A stretch of DNA of 64,000 nt from SURF-13 sp041695325 (GCA_041695325.1 JBGFRC010000044.1:1-64000), one strand, 5' to 3'. Numbered from the stretch's first letter, positions 31,946-39,962 are shown. The notes: generated by a model from the letters alone, not told the origin. Numbers and translations: made by a program.

Positions 31946-33327
31946 TACGCGTCTTCGAACCGGATGATATCGTCCTCGCCCAGATAACCGCCGGATTGCA
32001 CCTCGATGATCTCCAGCGGGACGGAACCTGGATTTTCAAGCCGGTGTTTCTCGCCGATGGGGATATAGGTGGATTGATTTTCAGTCAAGGTATACACTTC
32101 GTCACCGCGAGTCACCCTCGCGGCGCCTTTCACCACCACCCAGTGCTCGGCGCGGCGCCGGTGCATTTGCAGTGAGATTGCCGCACCGGGATTGATGGTG
32201 AGCCGTTTGACCTGGAACCGCTCTCCGCGGTCTATGCCCTCGAAGCATCCCCAGGGGCGGTGCACGCGCCGATGCTGCTGATGTTCGCTTCGTTCCTCTG
32301 CCTTCAGCCGGTTGACGATTTCACGCACGTTCTGGGCGTGAGCTTTATGCGCCACCAGTACGGCGTCGGGTGTTTCGATGACGATGATGTCTTCCAGGCC
32401 CACCGCGGCCAGAAACCGGTGTTGTGAGATAAGCAGCGTGTTCTGGGTGGCATGCATATACACATCGCCTTGCGCGACGTTTCCTTCCGCATCCTGTTCG
32501 GAGATGTCCCACAAAGCCGGCCATGCGCCGATATCCGACCAGCCTGCGTCCAGCGACACCACGGCGGCACGGGTTGTTTTTTCCATCACGGCGTAATCAA
32601 TGGAATCGCCGGGGCAGGAAACAAAAGCCTGCTTGTTGACTCGATAGAATTCTCCGTCCCTCGTTCCCTGTTCGAACGCGCTCCGGCATGCGTTTAAAAT
32701 ATCAGGCCGGTAGCGCGCCAGCTCATCCAGCCACAGCGAGGCACGCATCAGGAACATGCCGCTGTTCCATAGATAATCGCCCGACGCCAGATAAGCTTGT
32801 GCGGTTTCCGCATCTGGCTTCTCAACAAACGCCGCGACGTCATTGCCACCCCCCTTCTTGATATAGCCATAGCCGGTTTCAGGAGAGGCAGGAATAATGC
32901 CGAAGGTCACCAGACGTGCGTCTTGAGCAAGCATCACGGCTTCACTCACCGCCTTGTGGAAGGCTGCGGGATTCTGGATGACGTGATCCGCCGGCATGAC
33001 CAGCATCAGGGCATCCTCCTCGCTCTTGAGCAACGACAGTGCCGCCAGCGTCAGAGCCGGCGCGGTGTTGCGCCCCACCGGCTCAAGTATGATATCCAGC
33101 GGCTGTTTATTCAGTTGCCGCACTTGCTCCGCCACGAGGAAGCGGTGTTCTTCGTTGCATACGAACAAGGAGGGGCTGACATCAGACAAGCCATCGAGCC
33201 GCGTGATGGTTTGCTGTAATAACGTGCCCTCCCCGACCAGGCACAGTAGTTGTTTGGGGTAGTGCTCGCGCGACAACGGCCACAACCGGCTGCCTGCTCC
33301 GCCCGACAAAATGACGGGGTATATCAT
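31927..33327 (-). CDS. manC: Mannose-1-phosphate guanylyltransferase / mannose-6-phosphate isomerase
   Basis: A 466-residue bifunctional type-II enzyme. The N-terminal pyrophosphorylase domain starts MIYPVILSGGAGSRLWPLSREHYPKQ and contains FVEKPDAETAQAYL and WNSGMFLMRAS. The C-terminal cupin isomerase part has RPWGCFEGID then QMHRRRAEHWVVVKG. It supplies GDP-mannose to gmd/fcl. The ATG at 33327 is chosen because the family begins there; the in-frame extension upstream would cover the leader. An ops-like element and a hairpin lie in the leader, so manC is probably the first gene of the RfaH-controlled operon. Confidence 0.95.
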   Translation of the reverse strand: MIYPVILSGGAGSRLWPLSREHYPKQLLCLVGEGTLLQQTITRLDGLSDVSPSLFVCNEEHRFLVAEQVRQLNKQPLDIILEPVGRNTAPALTLAALSLLKSEEDALMLVMPADHVIQNPAAFHKAVSEAVMLAQDARLVTFGIIPASPETGYGYIKKGGGNDVAAFVEKPDAETAQAYLASGDYLWNSGMFLMRASLWLDELARYRPDILNACRSAFEQGTRDGEFYRVNKQAFVSCPGDSIDYAVMEKTTRAAVVSLDAGWSDIGAWPALWDISEQDAEGNVAQGDVYMHATQNTLLISQHRFLAAVGLEDIIVIETPDAVLVAHKAHAQNVREIVNRLKAEERSEHQQHRRVHRPWGCFEGIDRGERFQVKRLTINPGAAISLQMHRRRAEHWVVVKGAARVTRGDEVYTLTENQSTYIPIGEKHRLENPGSVPLEIIEVQSGGYLGEDDIIRFEDAYNRHQP

Positions 33328-33408
33328 TATTTCGTTAGGGAGATTAACCGTGCATGGCCGGAATCTGCCTGCCTGCTGCAGGCAGGCCGGTGTTTTACCG
33401 GCTTCAGG

Positions 33409-33420
33409 CATGCTACCGCC
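33409..33420 (-). promoter_or_regulatory. ops-like RfaH recruitment site
   Basis: On the minus strand the sequence is GGCGGTAGCATG, matching the ops element GGCGGTAGCGTG at 11 of 12 positions. It is about 80 nt upstream of manC, in transcription orientation, and is followed by a 9-bp hairpin at 33367-33387. An RfaH gene lies 2 kb away. ops sites recruit RfaH to paused RNA polymerase in leaders of long polysaccharide operons. Confidence 0.72.
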
Positions 33421-33453
33421 ATGCAGTGCAATTTCGTGCCCCGCACAGAGTAG

Positions 33454-33607
33454 AGGAAACTCTGATTAATTCAGAGTTTCCGTGCGGCACATGGACGTGC
33501 CGCCATCTTTCAAATACGCAAGTATTTGAAAGATGAAGAAAAGCCAAAACTTTGCTTTGGCTTTTCTTGCTCTGATAATTCCTGGATGGAATTATTCAGA
33601 GCTTCCT
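33454..33607. repeat. Five-hairpin palindromic element, copy 1
   Basis: Terminal inverted repeats AGGAAACTCTGA / TCAGAGCTTCCT enclose five consecutive hairpins: A 33455-33481, B with GCGGCAC/GTGCCGC arms, C with ATCTTTCAAATAC arms (13 bp), D with AAGAAAAGCCAAA arms (13 bp), and E with GCTCTGATAATTCC arms. Copies 2 and 3 keep the order and the B core but change the other stem sequences on both sides. No coding potential. Confidence 0.8.
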
Positions 33608-33675
33608 AAAATCATCTTTTAGGCCCTGCCGCCTGCTTGCGCGCAACGCGCAGGCAAGCGGCAGAGCAGGATACA

Positions 33676-34296
33676 TCAACTGCCGTTATTGTTCGGCGTC
33701 AGGCGCAGCACGTCGGGGATGAGGATGCGTTGCGCGCCGATGCGTCTGAGTACATCCTTGTAAGTCATTTCCGGCACGTGAATGTCCGTAATCACGCAGG
33801 CATGATGTTCCTCGCATTTATCGAGATCATGCCATACCGGTTTGTTTACAAAACGATTGCGCTCGGTGTGCGGATCATAAAGCCCGACGATTTCTATTTC
33901 ACACTCGGAAGCGCGCAGCAGGGCGATCTCGGCCAGATCGGACATGCCGCACAATAAAATCTTGTTCCAGCCTTGCTGATGCGCCTGTGCGAATACGCGT
34001 TCGCAGGCCGCGCTTGCCTCGCGGTAAAAGGAAAACGAGCGCTTGAGATACTGCGCGGTGAGGCTGGTTTTTTCGGAAAACCCTTTCGGGGTGAGGTAGT
34101 AGAGGTAGCGGTTGCCGGGGGCTTCGATGATCTTGATGAGACCTTTGCGCACGCAGCGCTTTAGATAGGAATTGGCCAGCCCTAACGCCACCCCCAGGCG
34201 GCGCGCCAGATGGCGCTGGCTGACCCCGCTATTTTTGTCAACGACCTCCAGCAGGTCCAGCATCCGCTCGCCGTCTTCCCGGTCTTTGCCGTTCAT
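33676..34296 (-). CDS. Winged-helix transcriptional regulator with C-terminal Rossmann-like domain
   Basis: A 206-residue protein. The N-terminal winged HTH is VVDKNSGVSQRHLARRLGVALGLANSYLKRCVRKGLIKI. The C-terminal half (NKILLCGMSDLAEIALL-ASECEIEIVGLYD, ending AQRILIPDVLRL) looks like a nucleotide- or CoA-binding sensor fold. Regulators of this type are frequent at the head of exopolysaccharide clusters. The gene has a strong promoter ending 9 nt from its start codon, predicting a nearly leaderless mRNA. It is transcribed towards manC. Confidence 0.82.
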   Translation of the reverse strand: MNGKDREDGERMLDLLEVVDKNSGVSQRHLARRLGVALGLANSYLKRCVRKGLIKIIEAPGNRYLYYLTPKGFSEKTSLTAQYLKRSFSFYREASAACERVFAQAHQQGWNKILLCGMSDLAEIALLRASECEIEIVGLYDPHTERNRFVNKPVWHDLDKCEEHHACVITDIHVPEMTYKDVLRRIGAQRILIPDVLRLTPNNNGS

Positions 34297-34305
34297 TCCG
34301 TGAAC

Positions 34306-34333
34306 ACTATAGGAAAAATCCTTGGCGTGTCAA
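34306..34333 (-). promoter_or_regulatory. Sigma-70 promoter of the winged-helix regulator
   Basis: Minus-strand -35 TTGACA (34328-34333), 16-bp spacer, -10 TATAGT (34306-34311). The expected start point is about 3 nt before the ATG at 34296, so the transcript would be almost leaderless. An identical arrangement is duplicated at 34970-34997. Confidence 0.85.
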
Positions 34334-34349
34334 GGGGCTTGACCGGATC

Positions 34350-34580
34350 TCACGCCACGAGGGGTATCTCCCGGCGCTGGCCGCTCAGCTCAACAATCAA
34401 TGCGCCATGGTCTTTGGTCAGTTGCTCATTTGCGTTCAGCAGCTCGATACCGTAGACGGTGCCGTCCGGGGCGATGTCAATATTCATATCGTCGCTGATC
34501 TTGAGCGTTGTCACCTGGCCTGTCTTCTCCTGGAGCCGTATATAGGCGACGTTATACTTCGGATCATAACTGAGTTTCAT
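34350..34580 (-). CDS. DUF2283 protein
   Basis: A 76-residue protein, MKLSYDPKYNVAYIRLQE, then ISDDMNIDIAPDGTVYGIELLNA, matching the DUF2283 family. These small proteins are commonly encoded next to DUF4258 proteins, as here (16 nt apart), a layout suggestive of a toxin-antitoxin-like pair. The last codons are also part of the 124-bp duplication (34268-34391 and 34932-35055). Confidence 0.85.
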   Translation of the reverse strand: MKLSYDPKYNVAYIRLQEKTGQVTTLKISDDMNIDIAPDGTVYGIELLNANEQLTKDHGALIVELSGQRREIPLVA

Positions 34581-34595
34581 GACAACCTCTGCTCA

Positions 34596-34844
34596 CTAAA
34601 AGAATTTTATGATTATTGTGATCACCAACCAGCCATCTTCTTCAACGGCATACGCCTCAACCTGTTTCGTCGAGTATTTTCTGTTATTCCACTCGCCGCT
34701 GAACGGAAAGTTACAGCGAAATCCTGTCCTGCCATGTTTGGCGGCGAAACATTCCCCGCGTTCGATCGTTGCAATAACCTCTTCTTCCGTCGCCCCGCGC
34801 TCTTGCAATCGCTCCCGAGCATGGGGATGCAGCCTGACCTTCAT
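34596..34844 (-). CDS. DUF4258 protein
   Basis: An 82-residue protein beginning MKVRLHPHARERLQERGATEEEV and ending WLVITIIIKFF, matching DUF4258. H-x2-ARER-x2-RG resembles RelE/BrnT-like small toxins, and the partner DUF2283 follows directly. The start overlaps the end of a 39-codon frame whose first residues copy the winged-helix regulator. Toxin function is inference. Confidence 0.82.
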   Translation of the reverse strand: MKVRLHPHARERLQERGATEEEVIATIERGECFAAKHGRTGFRCNFPFSGEWNNRKYSTKQVEAYAVEEDGWLVITIIIKFF

Positions 34845-34960
34845 GAGAAAATTCTGATCCCCGGTTCCAGCGCCACAAGCCCACCCTTCTGTGCTGTTTC
34901 TACCAGTATATCAAGCAATTCCAGTATCAGATCGCCGTCTTCCCGGTCTTTGCCGTTCAT
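34841..34960 (-). CDS. 39-residue chimeric small ORF ahead of DUF4258
   Basis: Begins MNGKDREDG, the same N-terminus as the winged-helix regulator because of the 124-bp duplication, then continues with unique sequence (LILELLDILVETAQKGGLVALE) to a TGA overlapping the DUF4258 ATG. It has the duplicated promoter with a nearly leaderless start. It may be an N-terminal leader that couples translation to DUF4258, or a by-product of the duplication. Confidence 0.5.
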   Translation of the reverse strand: MNGKDREDGDLILELLDILVETAQKGGLVALEPGIRIFS

Positions 34961-35055
34961 TCAGTGAACACTATAGGAAAAATCCTTGGCATGTCAAGGG
35001 GCTTGACCGAATCTCACGCCACGAGGAGTATCTCCCGGCGCTGGCCGCTCAGCTC
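34932..35055. repeat. 124-bp direct duplication (second copy of 34268-34391)
   Basis: The two copies differ at four positions seen by eye. Each contains the first codons of the regulator, its promoter, and the last codons of DUF2283. The first copy is functional for the regulator; the second drives the 39-codon frame and the DUF4258/DUF2283 pair. The pattern indicates that the pair lies between the ends of a tandem duplication. Confidence 0.9.
34970..34997 (-). promoter_or_regulatory. Duplicated sigma-70 promoter for the DUF4258/DUF2283 genes
   Basis: -35 TTGACA (34992-34997), 16-bp spacer, -10 TATAGT (34970-34975), the same as the regulator promoter. It reads into the small ORF at 34960 and then DUF4258 and DUF2283. 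Confidence 0.82.
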
Positions 35056-35058
35056 TCA

Positions 35059-35225
35059 AGGAAGCCCTGAATAATTCCATCCAGGAATTATCAGAACACG
35101 AAAAGCAAAAATGTGGCCATAAGATTTCTTATGGTGCTTTTCTTCATTTTACAATCACATGCGTGATTGTAAAATGGCGGCACGTCCAGGTGCCGCAGGA
35201 AACTCTGATTAAATCAGAGTTTCCT
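35059..35225. repeat. Five-hairpin palindromic element, copy 2 (inverted)
   Basis: Terminal repeats AGGAAGCCCTGA / TCAGAGTTTCCT. Hairpins occur in the reverse order of copy 1: E (CTGAATAATTCC), D (GAAAAGCA...TGCTTTTC, with an inner CCATAAGA stem), C (CATTTTACAATCAC, 14 bp), B (GCGGCAC/GTGCCGC) and A (GGAAACTCTGA). It lies between the duplicated block and rfaH. Confidence 0.8.
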
Positions 35226-35252
35226 CAACAATCAAAGCCGCCGGAACCTCCG

Positions 35253-35777
35253 TCAGCGCGCCTCGATGTGCGCCGCCTCGACCTCGATGCGGACTTGCTT
35301 GCCGATGATGTCGAGCAGCAGGATGACGCGTTCGTGCGCCGATCTAGCGAGGAAAATGGCGTCGTAGTCGTGCATCACCCCTTCCCGGATTCTCACCGGC
35401 GCGCCGGGCTTGAACTCCTTGCCGGGCAAGATGTGAACGCCTGTCGGGTCGGCGCGCCCCATGAGCGTTTCGATAAGCGTGCGCGGCACGCGCGCCGGCT
35501 CCATGCCGAAACGCACCAGGGCGGCGACACCCTTGGTGGAACGGATCGGGCGCCAGTCGTCTATCCCGCTCTCAAGCTGGATGAATAGATAGCGCGGGAA
35601 CAGCGGCCCGACGGCGTGAATACGCCGGCCCATGCGGCGGCGCAGCAATTTACACAGCGGCAGATACACGGTGTAACCCTGCCGCTCCAGATTGAGCCTG
35701 GCCACCTCTTCCTCACGCGGCTTGGAGTGGATCAGATACCAGTGTTTTTGTGATAACTTGTCGGGCAGCGTTTGCAT
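35253..35777 (-). CDS. rfaH: Transcription antiterminator RfaH (NusG paralogue)
   Basis: A 174-residue protein with an NGN domain (HWYLIHSKPREEEVARLNLERQGYTVYLPL, then GRRIHAVGPLFPRYLFIQLE and RSTKGVAALVRFG) and a short C-terminal KOW-like domain (FKPGAPVRIREG). The R-H/K-x-V-EPLFPxYLF region is diagnostic for RfaH over NusG. RfaH binds RNA polymerase at ops sites and couples translation, allowing long surface polysaccharide operons to be read through. It is encoded just upstream of the operon and points towards it. Confidence 0.93.
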   Translation of the reverse strand: MQTLPDKLSQKHWYLIHSKPREEEVARLNLERQGYTVYLPLCKLLRRRMGRRIHAVGPLFPRYLFIQLESGIDDWRPIRSTKGVAALVRFGMEPARVPRTLIETLMGRADPTGVHILPGKEFKPGAPVRIREGVMHDYDAIFLARSAHERVILLLDIIGKQVRIEVEAAHIEAR

Positions 35778-35861
35778 CTGAAGTATTTTAGCAGTCCGGA
35801 TTGCGTGCAGCCTAACATATCACACGCCGTGGTTTGTTATACTTGAATCAAATGGACTCTA

Positions 35862-37154
35862 ATGAGGTTTACTGAATTGCGTAACATCTGCGCCCCTCTC
35901 CCTCACCCTCTCCCCGCAAACGGAGAGAGGGAAGCACTCCCTCCCCCGCCCAGGCGGGAGAGGGTGCGATTTTTTTCAGTTTGTTTCATCATCGCAAGCA
36001 TAGCCTGGCTGTGGATAAAGCCGCTTGCAGCCGCAGAGCTGTGCGTCCCGGCGGGGAGATGGGTCTCGCCGCAGCGCGAGCCCGGCCCCATCCTGATAAG
36101 CCCGGACTTTGACGCGCTGGCGTCACGCCAGGCGGTGCTCTTGGGGGAATCGCACGACAGCTTCGAGCACCATCGCTGGCAGTTGCAGACCCTCGCCGCC
36201 CTGTATTCGCGGCGGCCCGATATGATTATCGGTTTCGAGATGTTCCCGCGCCGCGTGCAACCGGCGCTGGATCGCTGGGTGCGCGGCGAAATGAATGAAC
36301 AGGATTTCCTGGAGCAAAGCGAGTGGCATAAGGTATGGAATTACGACCCGGCGCTGTATCTGCCTTTATTCCATTTCGCGCGCATGAACCGCATTCCCAT
36401 GCTGGCGCTTAATGTAGACCGCAAGCTTACCTCGCTCGTGAGTGAACGCGGCTGGGACGCCGTTCCCGTGGAGCTGCGCGAGGGCGTATCCAAACCCGCG
36501 CCGGCGAGCCGGGATTATTTAAAATTCCTGGCGCGGGTGTACCAGGCGCACGGCGCATCAAGGCCCGCGCGCGATGATAAGCGTGAGCAGGATTTTGATT
36601 TCAACGATACGGGCTTTCGCTATTTCACCGAGGGCCAGCTGACCTGGGACCGCGCCATGGCCGAAGCCATCGCCGCCGCCGCGCGCAAGCCCGATGCGCC
36701 GCTGGTGGTGGGCATCATGGGCAGCGGGCACGTCATGCACCGCTATGGCGTGCCGCATCAACTGGATGATCTCGGCATCCGCGCCAGTGCGGTGCTGCTG
36801 GCGTGGGATGCGCAACGCGACTGCACGGAGCTCGCGCCCGCTATCGCCGATGCCGTGTTCGGCGTGGCCGCGTTGAACGAACCTGAAAAACCGAGGCCGC
36901 CGCGCCTGGGAGTGGCGCTCGACGACGTCGCGGGTAAGGTGCGCATCAAGGAAGTGGCCAAGGGCAGCATCGCCGAGCAAACCGGTATTCAGCGGGAGGA
37001 TGTGCTGCTGGAGCTGGCCGGGCAGCGCGTCGCGCAATCGGCCGAGGTGGGCCAAATCGTGCAGCGCCAGGCGCCGGGCACCTGGCTGCCCATCAAGCTC
37101 ATGCGCGGCGATGAACAGATCGAAGTGGTCGCCAAATTCCCGCCCGCGCAATGA
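35862..37154 (+). CDS. ChaN-like (DUF399) protein with C-terminal PDZ domain
   Basis: A frame of up to 430 residues. The ChaN/haem-binding-like domain has AVLLGESHDSFEHHRWQLQTL, IGFEMFPRRVQPALDRWV and VVGIMGSGHVMHRYGVPHQL, with conserved His residues. A PDZ domain follows (GVALDDVAGKVRIKEVAKGSIAEQTGIQREDVLLELAGQ). The first about 35 residues come from REP-like palindromes and are doubtful; a hydrophobic export segment (FFSVCFIIASIAWLWIKPLAAA) follows them. A GTG near 35964 is an alternative start. The protein is likely exported or membrane tethered. It overlaps the M1 peptidase by 4 nt. Confidence 0.82.
   Translation: MRFTELRNICAPLPHPLPANGEREALPPPPRRERVRFFSVCFIIASIAWLWIKPLAAAELCVPAGRWVSPQREPGPILISPDFDALASRQAVLLGESHDSFEHHRWQLQTLAALYSRRPDMIIGFEMFPRRVQPALDRWVRGEMNEQDFLEQSEWHKVWNYDPALYLPLFHFARMNRIPMLALNVDRKLTSLVSERGWDAVPVELREGVSKPAPASRDYLKFLARVYQAHGASRPARDDKREQDFDFNDTGFRYFTEGQLTWDRAMAEAIAAAARKPDAPLVVGIMGSGHVMHRYGVPHQLDDLGIRASAVLLAWDAQRDCTELAPAIADAVFGVAALNEPEKPRPPRLGVALDDVAGKVRIKEVAKGSIAEQTGIQREDVLLELAGQRVAQSAEVGQIVQRQAPGTWLPIKLMRGDEQIEVVAKFPPAQ
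35893..35964. repeat. REP-like palindromes upstream of/in the ChaN-like gene
   Basis: Two C-rich inverted repeats (CCCTCTCCCCG...CGGAGAGAGGG and CTCCCCCGCC...GGCGGGAG) lie between the first ATG of the frame and the export signal. They probably form the untranslated region, or a tolerated N-terminal extension. Confidence 0.6.
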
Positions 37155-39331
37155 GGCTCCTTTACTGCTTGCTGGGCTGCCTGGCGTTCGCCTCCGCACA
37201 GGCGCAGGTAAGCGCGGTGCATCACGATTTGTCCGTGACGCTGGAACCCGGCAGCCGAGAGCTCAGCGTCAGCGGCAAGGTGCGCTTTACCGGCAGCGGC
37301 GTGGCCGAGCTGCGTCTGGCGCCGGAGTTTACCCTGCAACGCCTGACCTTGGACGGCGAGCCGCTGAGCGAAACAAAAATGCGCGGCGCATTGATGGGCG
37401 GGCTGCGCGTCCGGACGCTGGCGCTGGGGAATACGCCCGCCGCGCACACTCTTGAATTACAGTATCGCGGCATACTGGCGCCGCTTGCCCAAACCGATCA
37501 GCGCGGCGTGCTGGCCGGTTTGCCAGCCATGGCTGATATACGCGGCAGCTATTTGCCCGCCTCTTACGCCTGGTACCCCGACCTCGGCGCCGAAACGCTT
37601 ACTTACACGCTCAGACTGGATGTCCCCGCTGCGCAACGCGCCGTTGCGCCGGGACGGCTGCGAAAAGAAACCGCGCGGCGCGGGCGCTACCATGCCACGT
37701 TCGAATTTCCCCACCCCACGGAAGGCATCACGCTCATGGCCGCTCCGTATCAGGTGCGGGAAATCACGCATAAAAACCTGCGCCTGCGCACCTATTTTCA
37801 TCCGGAAATCGCACAACTCGCGGATGATTATCTCCACTCCGTCGGCGATTACCTCGAGCTTTACAGCAACTGGATCGGCGCCTATCCTTACACCGAATTC
37901 AGCATCGTCTCCAGCCCGCTGCCCACGGGTTACGGCATGCCCACGCTGACCTATCTCGGCATCGAGGTGCTGCGCCTGCCCTTCATACGCCATGGCGCGC
38001 TCGGCCATGAAATCCTGCACAACTGGTGGGGCAACGGCGTGTACGCCGACTGGCGTCACGGCAACTGGTCGGAAGGCCTTACCACCTTCATGGCCGATTA
38101 CACCTATAAGGAACGGCAAGGCGCGGAGGCGGCGCGCGCGCAGCGCCTGTCCTGGCTGCGCGACTTTGCCGCGATACCGGAAGGGCAGGACGAGCCGCTC
38201 ACGCGCTTCACCTCACGCCATCACAGCGCCTCACAAACCGTTGGCTACCACAAGGCGGCGTTTCTGTTTTTCATGCTGCGCGACGAACTTGGGACGGACG
38301 TTTTCAATCAGGGATTAAGACGATTCTGGAAGGAACAGCGCTTCCGCATCGCCGGCTGGGGAGAGTTACAACGCGCCTTTGAAACCGTATCCGGTAAAAG
38401 GCTGGATACCTTTTTCACCCAATGGCTCACGCAAGGCGGCGCGCCCCAGCCCGTCATTCACGACGCCCGGCTCACACAGCGGGATGGAAAGCATCGGATC
38501 ACGGTAACCCTTACGCAGCCTGCGCCGGCTTACGCGCTGCGCGTGCCGCTGGTCGTCACCACGGCCGGAGGTAAACAAGAACACATCGTCGAGCTGAACC
38601 GGGAACGGCAACGCTACGTGCTGGAATCCGCGTCGCGCCCGCTTTCCCTCGCGCTCGATCCCGAACTGAGGCTGTTCCGCCGCCTCGACGCCGCGGAGCT
38701 GCCGCCGATCCTGCGCCAGGTGATCAACGATCCCGCCACGCTGACGGTCATCGCGGGAAATGATGCTGCATTTCAGGAAACCGCACGGCGGCTGGCGGAA
38801 AGACTGCTCGATCATGCTCCGCGTTACGGCGAGCACTACGACCGCGCGCAAACGCTCCTGCTCATAGGAACACAGCAGGCGGTGCGTGAATTTTTGCTCA
38901 AACATAAACTGCCGCCGCAACCCGATACGCTGCACGGCAAAGGCAACGCCCAGGCGTGGGCCGCGCGCCAGGACAGCGGCAAAACCCTGCTGGTGATAGC
39001 CGCGGATAACAACGCTGCGCTGGAGGCCTTGTTGAGGCCCCTTCCTCATTACGGCAGCGAGAGTTATCTTATCTTCGAGCAGGGCAAGGTCATTGAGCGC
39101 GGCGTATGGCCCGCATCCGGAAACGAGTGGTTGTGCCGCCGGAGTGAATGTACTGTCCGGTTACTCCATTTAACCAGCCTCTCTTCCGCTCTGTGGGACA
39201 GGGCTGGGGGCGAGATGGGGCATTACACAGTTCAAACGCCGCTCTTCACTCAAGCGCCAGGTGTAATTTCAGCGCCGCATCCACGAGTATCATGGTGGCT
39301 TTGTTCAGGCGACCCTGCACCTTGCCCTTAA
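37151..39331 (+). CDS. M1-family zinc metallopeptidase with signal peptide
   Basis: A 726-residue protein with an N-terminal signal peptide (MRLLYCLLGCLAFASAQA) and a gluzincin active site: HEILHNWWGN gives the H-E-x2-H zinc ligands, and the Glu in NWSEGLTTF is the third ligand at the correct distance. It is probably a periplasmic aminopeptidase. The C-terminal about 65 residues, after VIERGVWPASG, look unlike a folded protein and run 86 nt into the convergent mazF-like gene. This suggests that the original stop was lost. Confidence 0.88.
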   Translation: MRLLYCLLGCLAFASAQAQVSAVHHDLSVTLEPGSRELSVSGKVRFTGSGVAELRLAPEFTLQRLTLDGEPLSETKMRGALMGGLRVRTLALGNTPAAHTLELQYRGILAPLAQTDQRGVLAGLPAMADIRGSYLPASYAWYPDLGAETLTYTLRLDVPAAQRAVAPGRLRKETARRGRYHATFEFPHPTEGITLMAAPYQVREITHKNLRLRTYFHPEIAQLADDYLHSVGDYLELYSNWIGAYPYTEFSIVSSPLPTGYGMPTLTYLGIEVLRLPFIRHGALGHEILHNWWGNGVYADWRHGNWSEGLTTFMADYTYKERQGAEAARAQRLSWLRDFAAIPEGQDEPLTRFTSRHHSASQTVGYHKAAFLFFMLRDELGTDVFNQGLRRFWKEQRFRIAGWGELQRAFETVSGKRLDTFFTQWLTQGGAPQPVIHDARLTQRDGKHRITVTLTQPAPAYALRVPLVVTTAGGKQEHIVELNRERQRYVLESASRPLSLALDPELRLFRRLDAAELPPILRQVINDPATLTVIAGNDAAFQETARRLAERLLDHAPRYGEHYDRAQTLLLIGTQQAVREFLLKHKLPPQPDTLHGKGNAQAWAARQDSGKTLLVIAADNNAALEALLRPLPHYGSESYLIFEQGKVIERGVWPASGNEWLCRRSECTVRLLHLTSLSSALWDRAGGEMGHYTVQTPLFTQAPGVISAPHPRVSWWLCSGDPAPCP

Positions 39332-39584
39332 TGCGCTGTTTGGAGATGGTGCGAATTTGCTGGGCTTGGGCCTTGGAGGGTTTTACCAGGCCGCTGTCTT
39401 TTTTAGACAGCATCACTTCGAAGGGATGTACCCTTTCCACATTTGAAGTAATAGGCAGAATGGTCAAAGTGGCCGAGGCTTTATTGTTGGCGTCATTGCT
39501 TACGATCAGCACCGGTCGGCGTTTATTGATTTCCGAGCCTACGCTCGGGCTGAGATCGGCGTAATAAATCTCACCACGCTTCAT
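39246..39584 (-). CDS. mazF: MazF/PemK-type endoribonuclease toxin
   Basis: A 112-residue protein: MKRGEIYYADLSPSVGSEINKRRPVLIVSND is the conserved opening, with ATLTILPITSN and AQQIRTISKQRI later, all matching MazF/PemK. MazF toxins cut mRNA at short sequences. The start at 39584 overlaps the antitoxin gene by 14 nt. Its 3' end overlaps the read-through tail of the M1 peptidase on the other strand. Confidence 0.92.
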   Translation of the reverse strand: MKRGEIYYADLSPSVGSEINKRRPVLIVSNDANNKASATLTILPITSNVERVHPFEVMLSKKDSGLVKPSKAQAQQIRTISKQRIKGKVQGRLNKATMILVDAALKLHLALE

Positions 39585-39795
39585 GAGGCAACCCATCCGC
39601 GGTTGTGATATCGAAGTCCGTATCCTGTTCCTGCGCAGCGGCCCGGTAAGCCTGCTCCAACTCACGCTGCCTGAGCAGGGCCACCGCGGCCCCGATAACC
39701 TGCGAGCGGCTCTTGCAGGCATGCGCTGTTTTGTAGTGCTCGACAAACTCCGCCAAATCAGCGGGAAGCGAGATGGAAACCTTTTCGGCGTGCAT
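39571..39795 (-). CDS. Ribbon-helix-helix antitoxin of the MazF-like toxin
   Basis: A 74-residue protein. The N-terminal ribbon-helix-helix is EKVSISLPADLAEFVEHYKTAHACKSRSQVIGAAVALL, and an acidic toxin-binding tail follows (EQDTDFDITTADGLPHEAW). Type II antitoxins of this shape pair with MazF and autoregulate. Two inverted repeats immediately upstream of the start are the likely operator. Confidence 0.9.
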   Translation of the reverse strand: MHAEKVSISLPADLAEFVEHYKTAHACKSRSQVIGAAVALLRQRELEQAYRAAAQEQDTDFDITTADGLPHEAW

Positions 39796-39813
39796 GAGGG
39801 GGTCAGCCCGGCT

Positions 39814-39850
39814 ATAAAGTAATACTTTATATCCTACTAAAATTAGGATA
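39814..39850 (-). promoter_or_regulatory. Operator inverted repeats of the toxin-antitoxin pair
   Basis: Two adjoining perfect inverted repeats: ATAAAG-TAATA-CTTTAT (39814-39830) and TATCCTA-N7-TAGGATA (39830-39850), sharing one base. They lie 19 nt upstream of the antitoxin start in an AT-rich island. They are suited to binding by the ribbon-helix-helix antitoxin. Confidence 0.7.
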
Positions 39851-39962
39851 AATTATCAATACTTAAATATGGGAAAACGCCGATTTGGAATATATCTGCA
39901 AATTAGTGTAAGCGGACATGGCTTCATACACACGAGATCGGCGCACACCCGCCGTATAACCC

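Larger units (their letters stand above)
33328..33675. other. Leader of the polysaccharide operon
   Basis: About 350 bp without a gene between manC and the winged-helix regulator. On the minus strand it carries, in order, a long imperfect hairpin after the regulator gene (about 33627-33665), the five-hairpin element copy 1 (33454-33607), the ops-like site (33409-33420) and a 9-bp hairpin (33367-33387). A clear sigma-70 promoter for manC was not found by eye. Confidence 0.6.

Noticed and set aside
33430..33447. Possible sigma-54 promoter upstream of manC (GGGGCACGAAATTGCA on the minus strand)
   Set aside because: GG to GC spacing can be made to fit but the -24 box does not read TGGCAC in that register; too weak beside the two clear sites.
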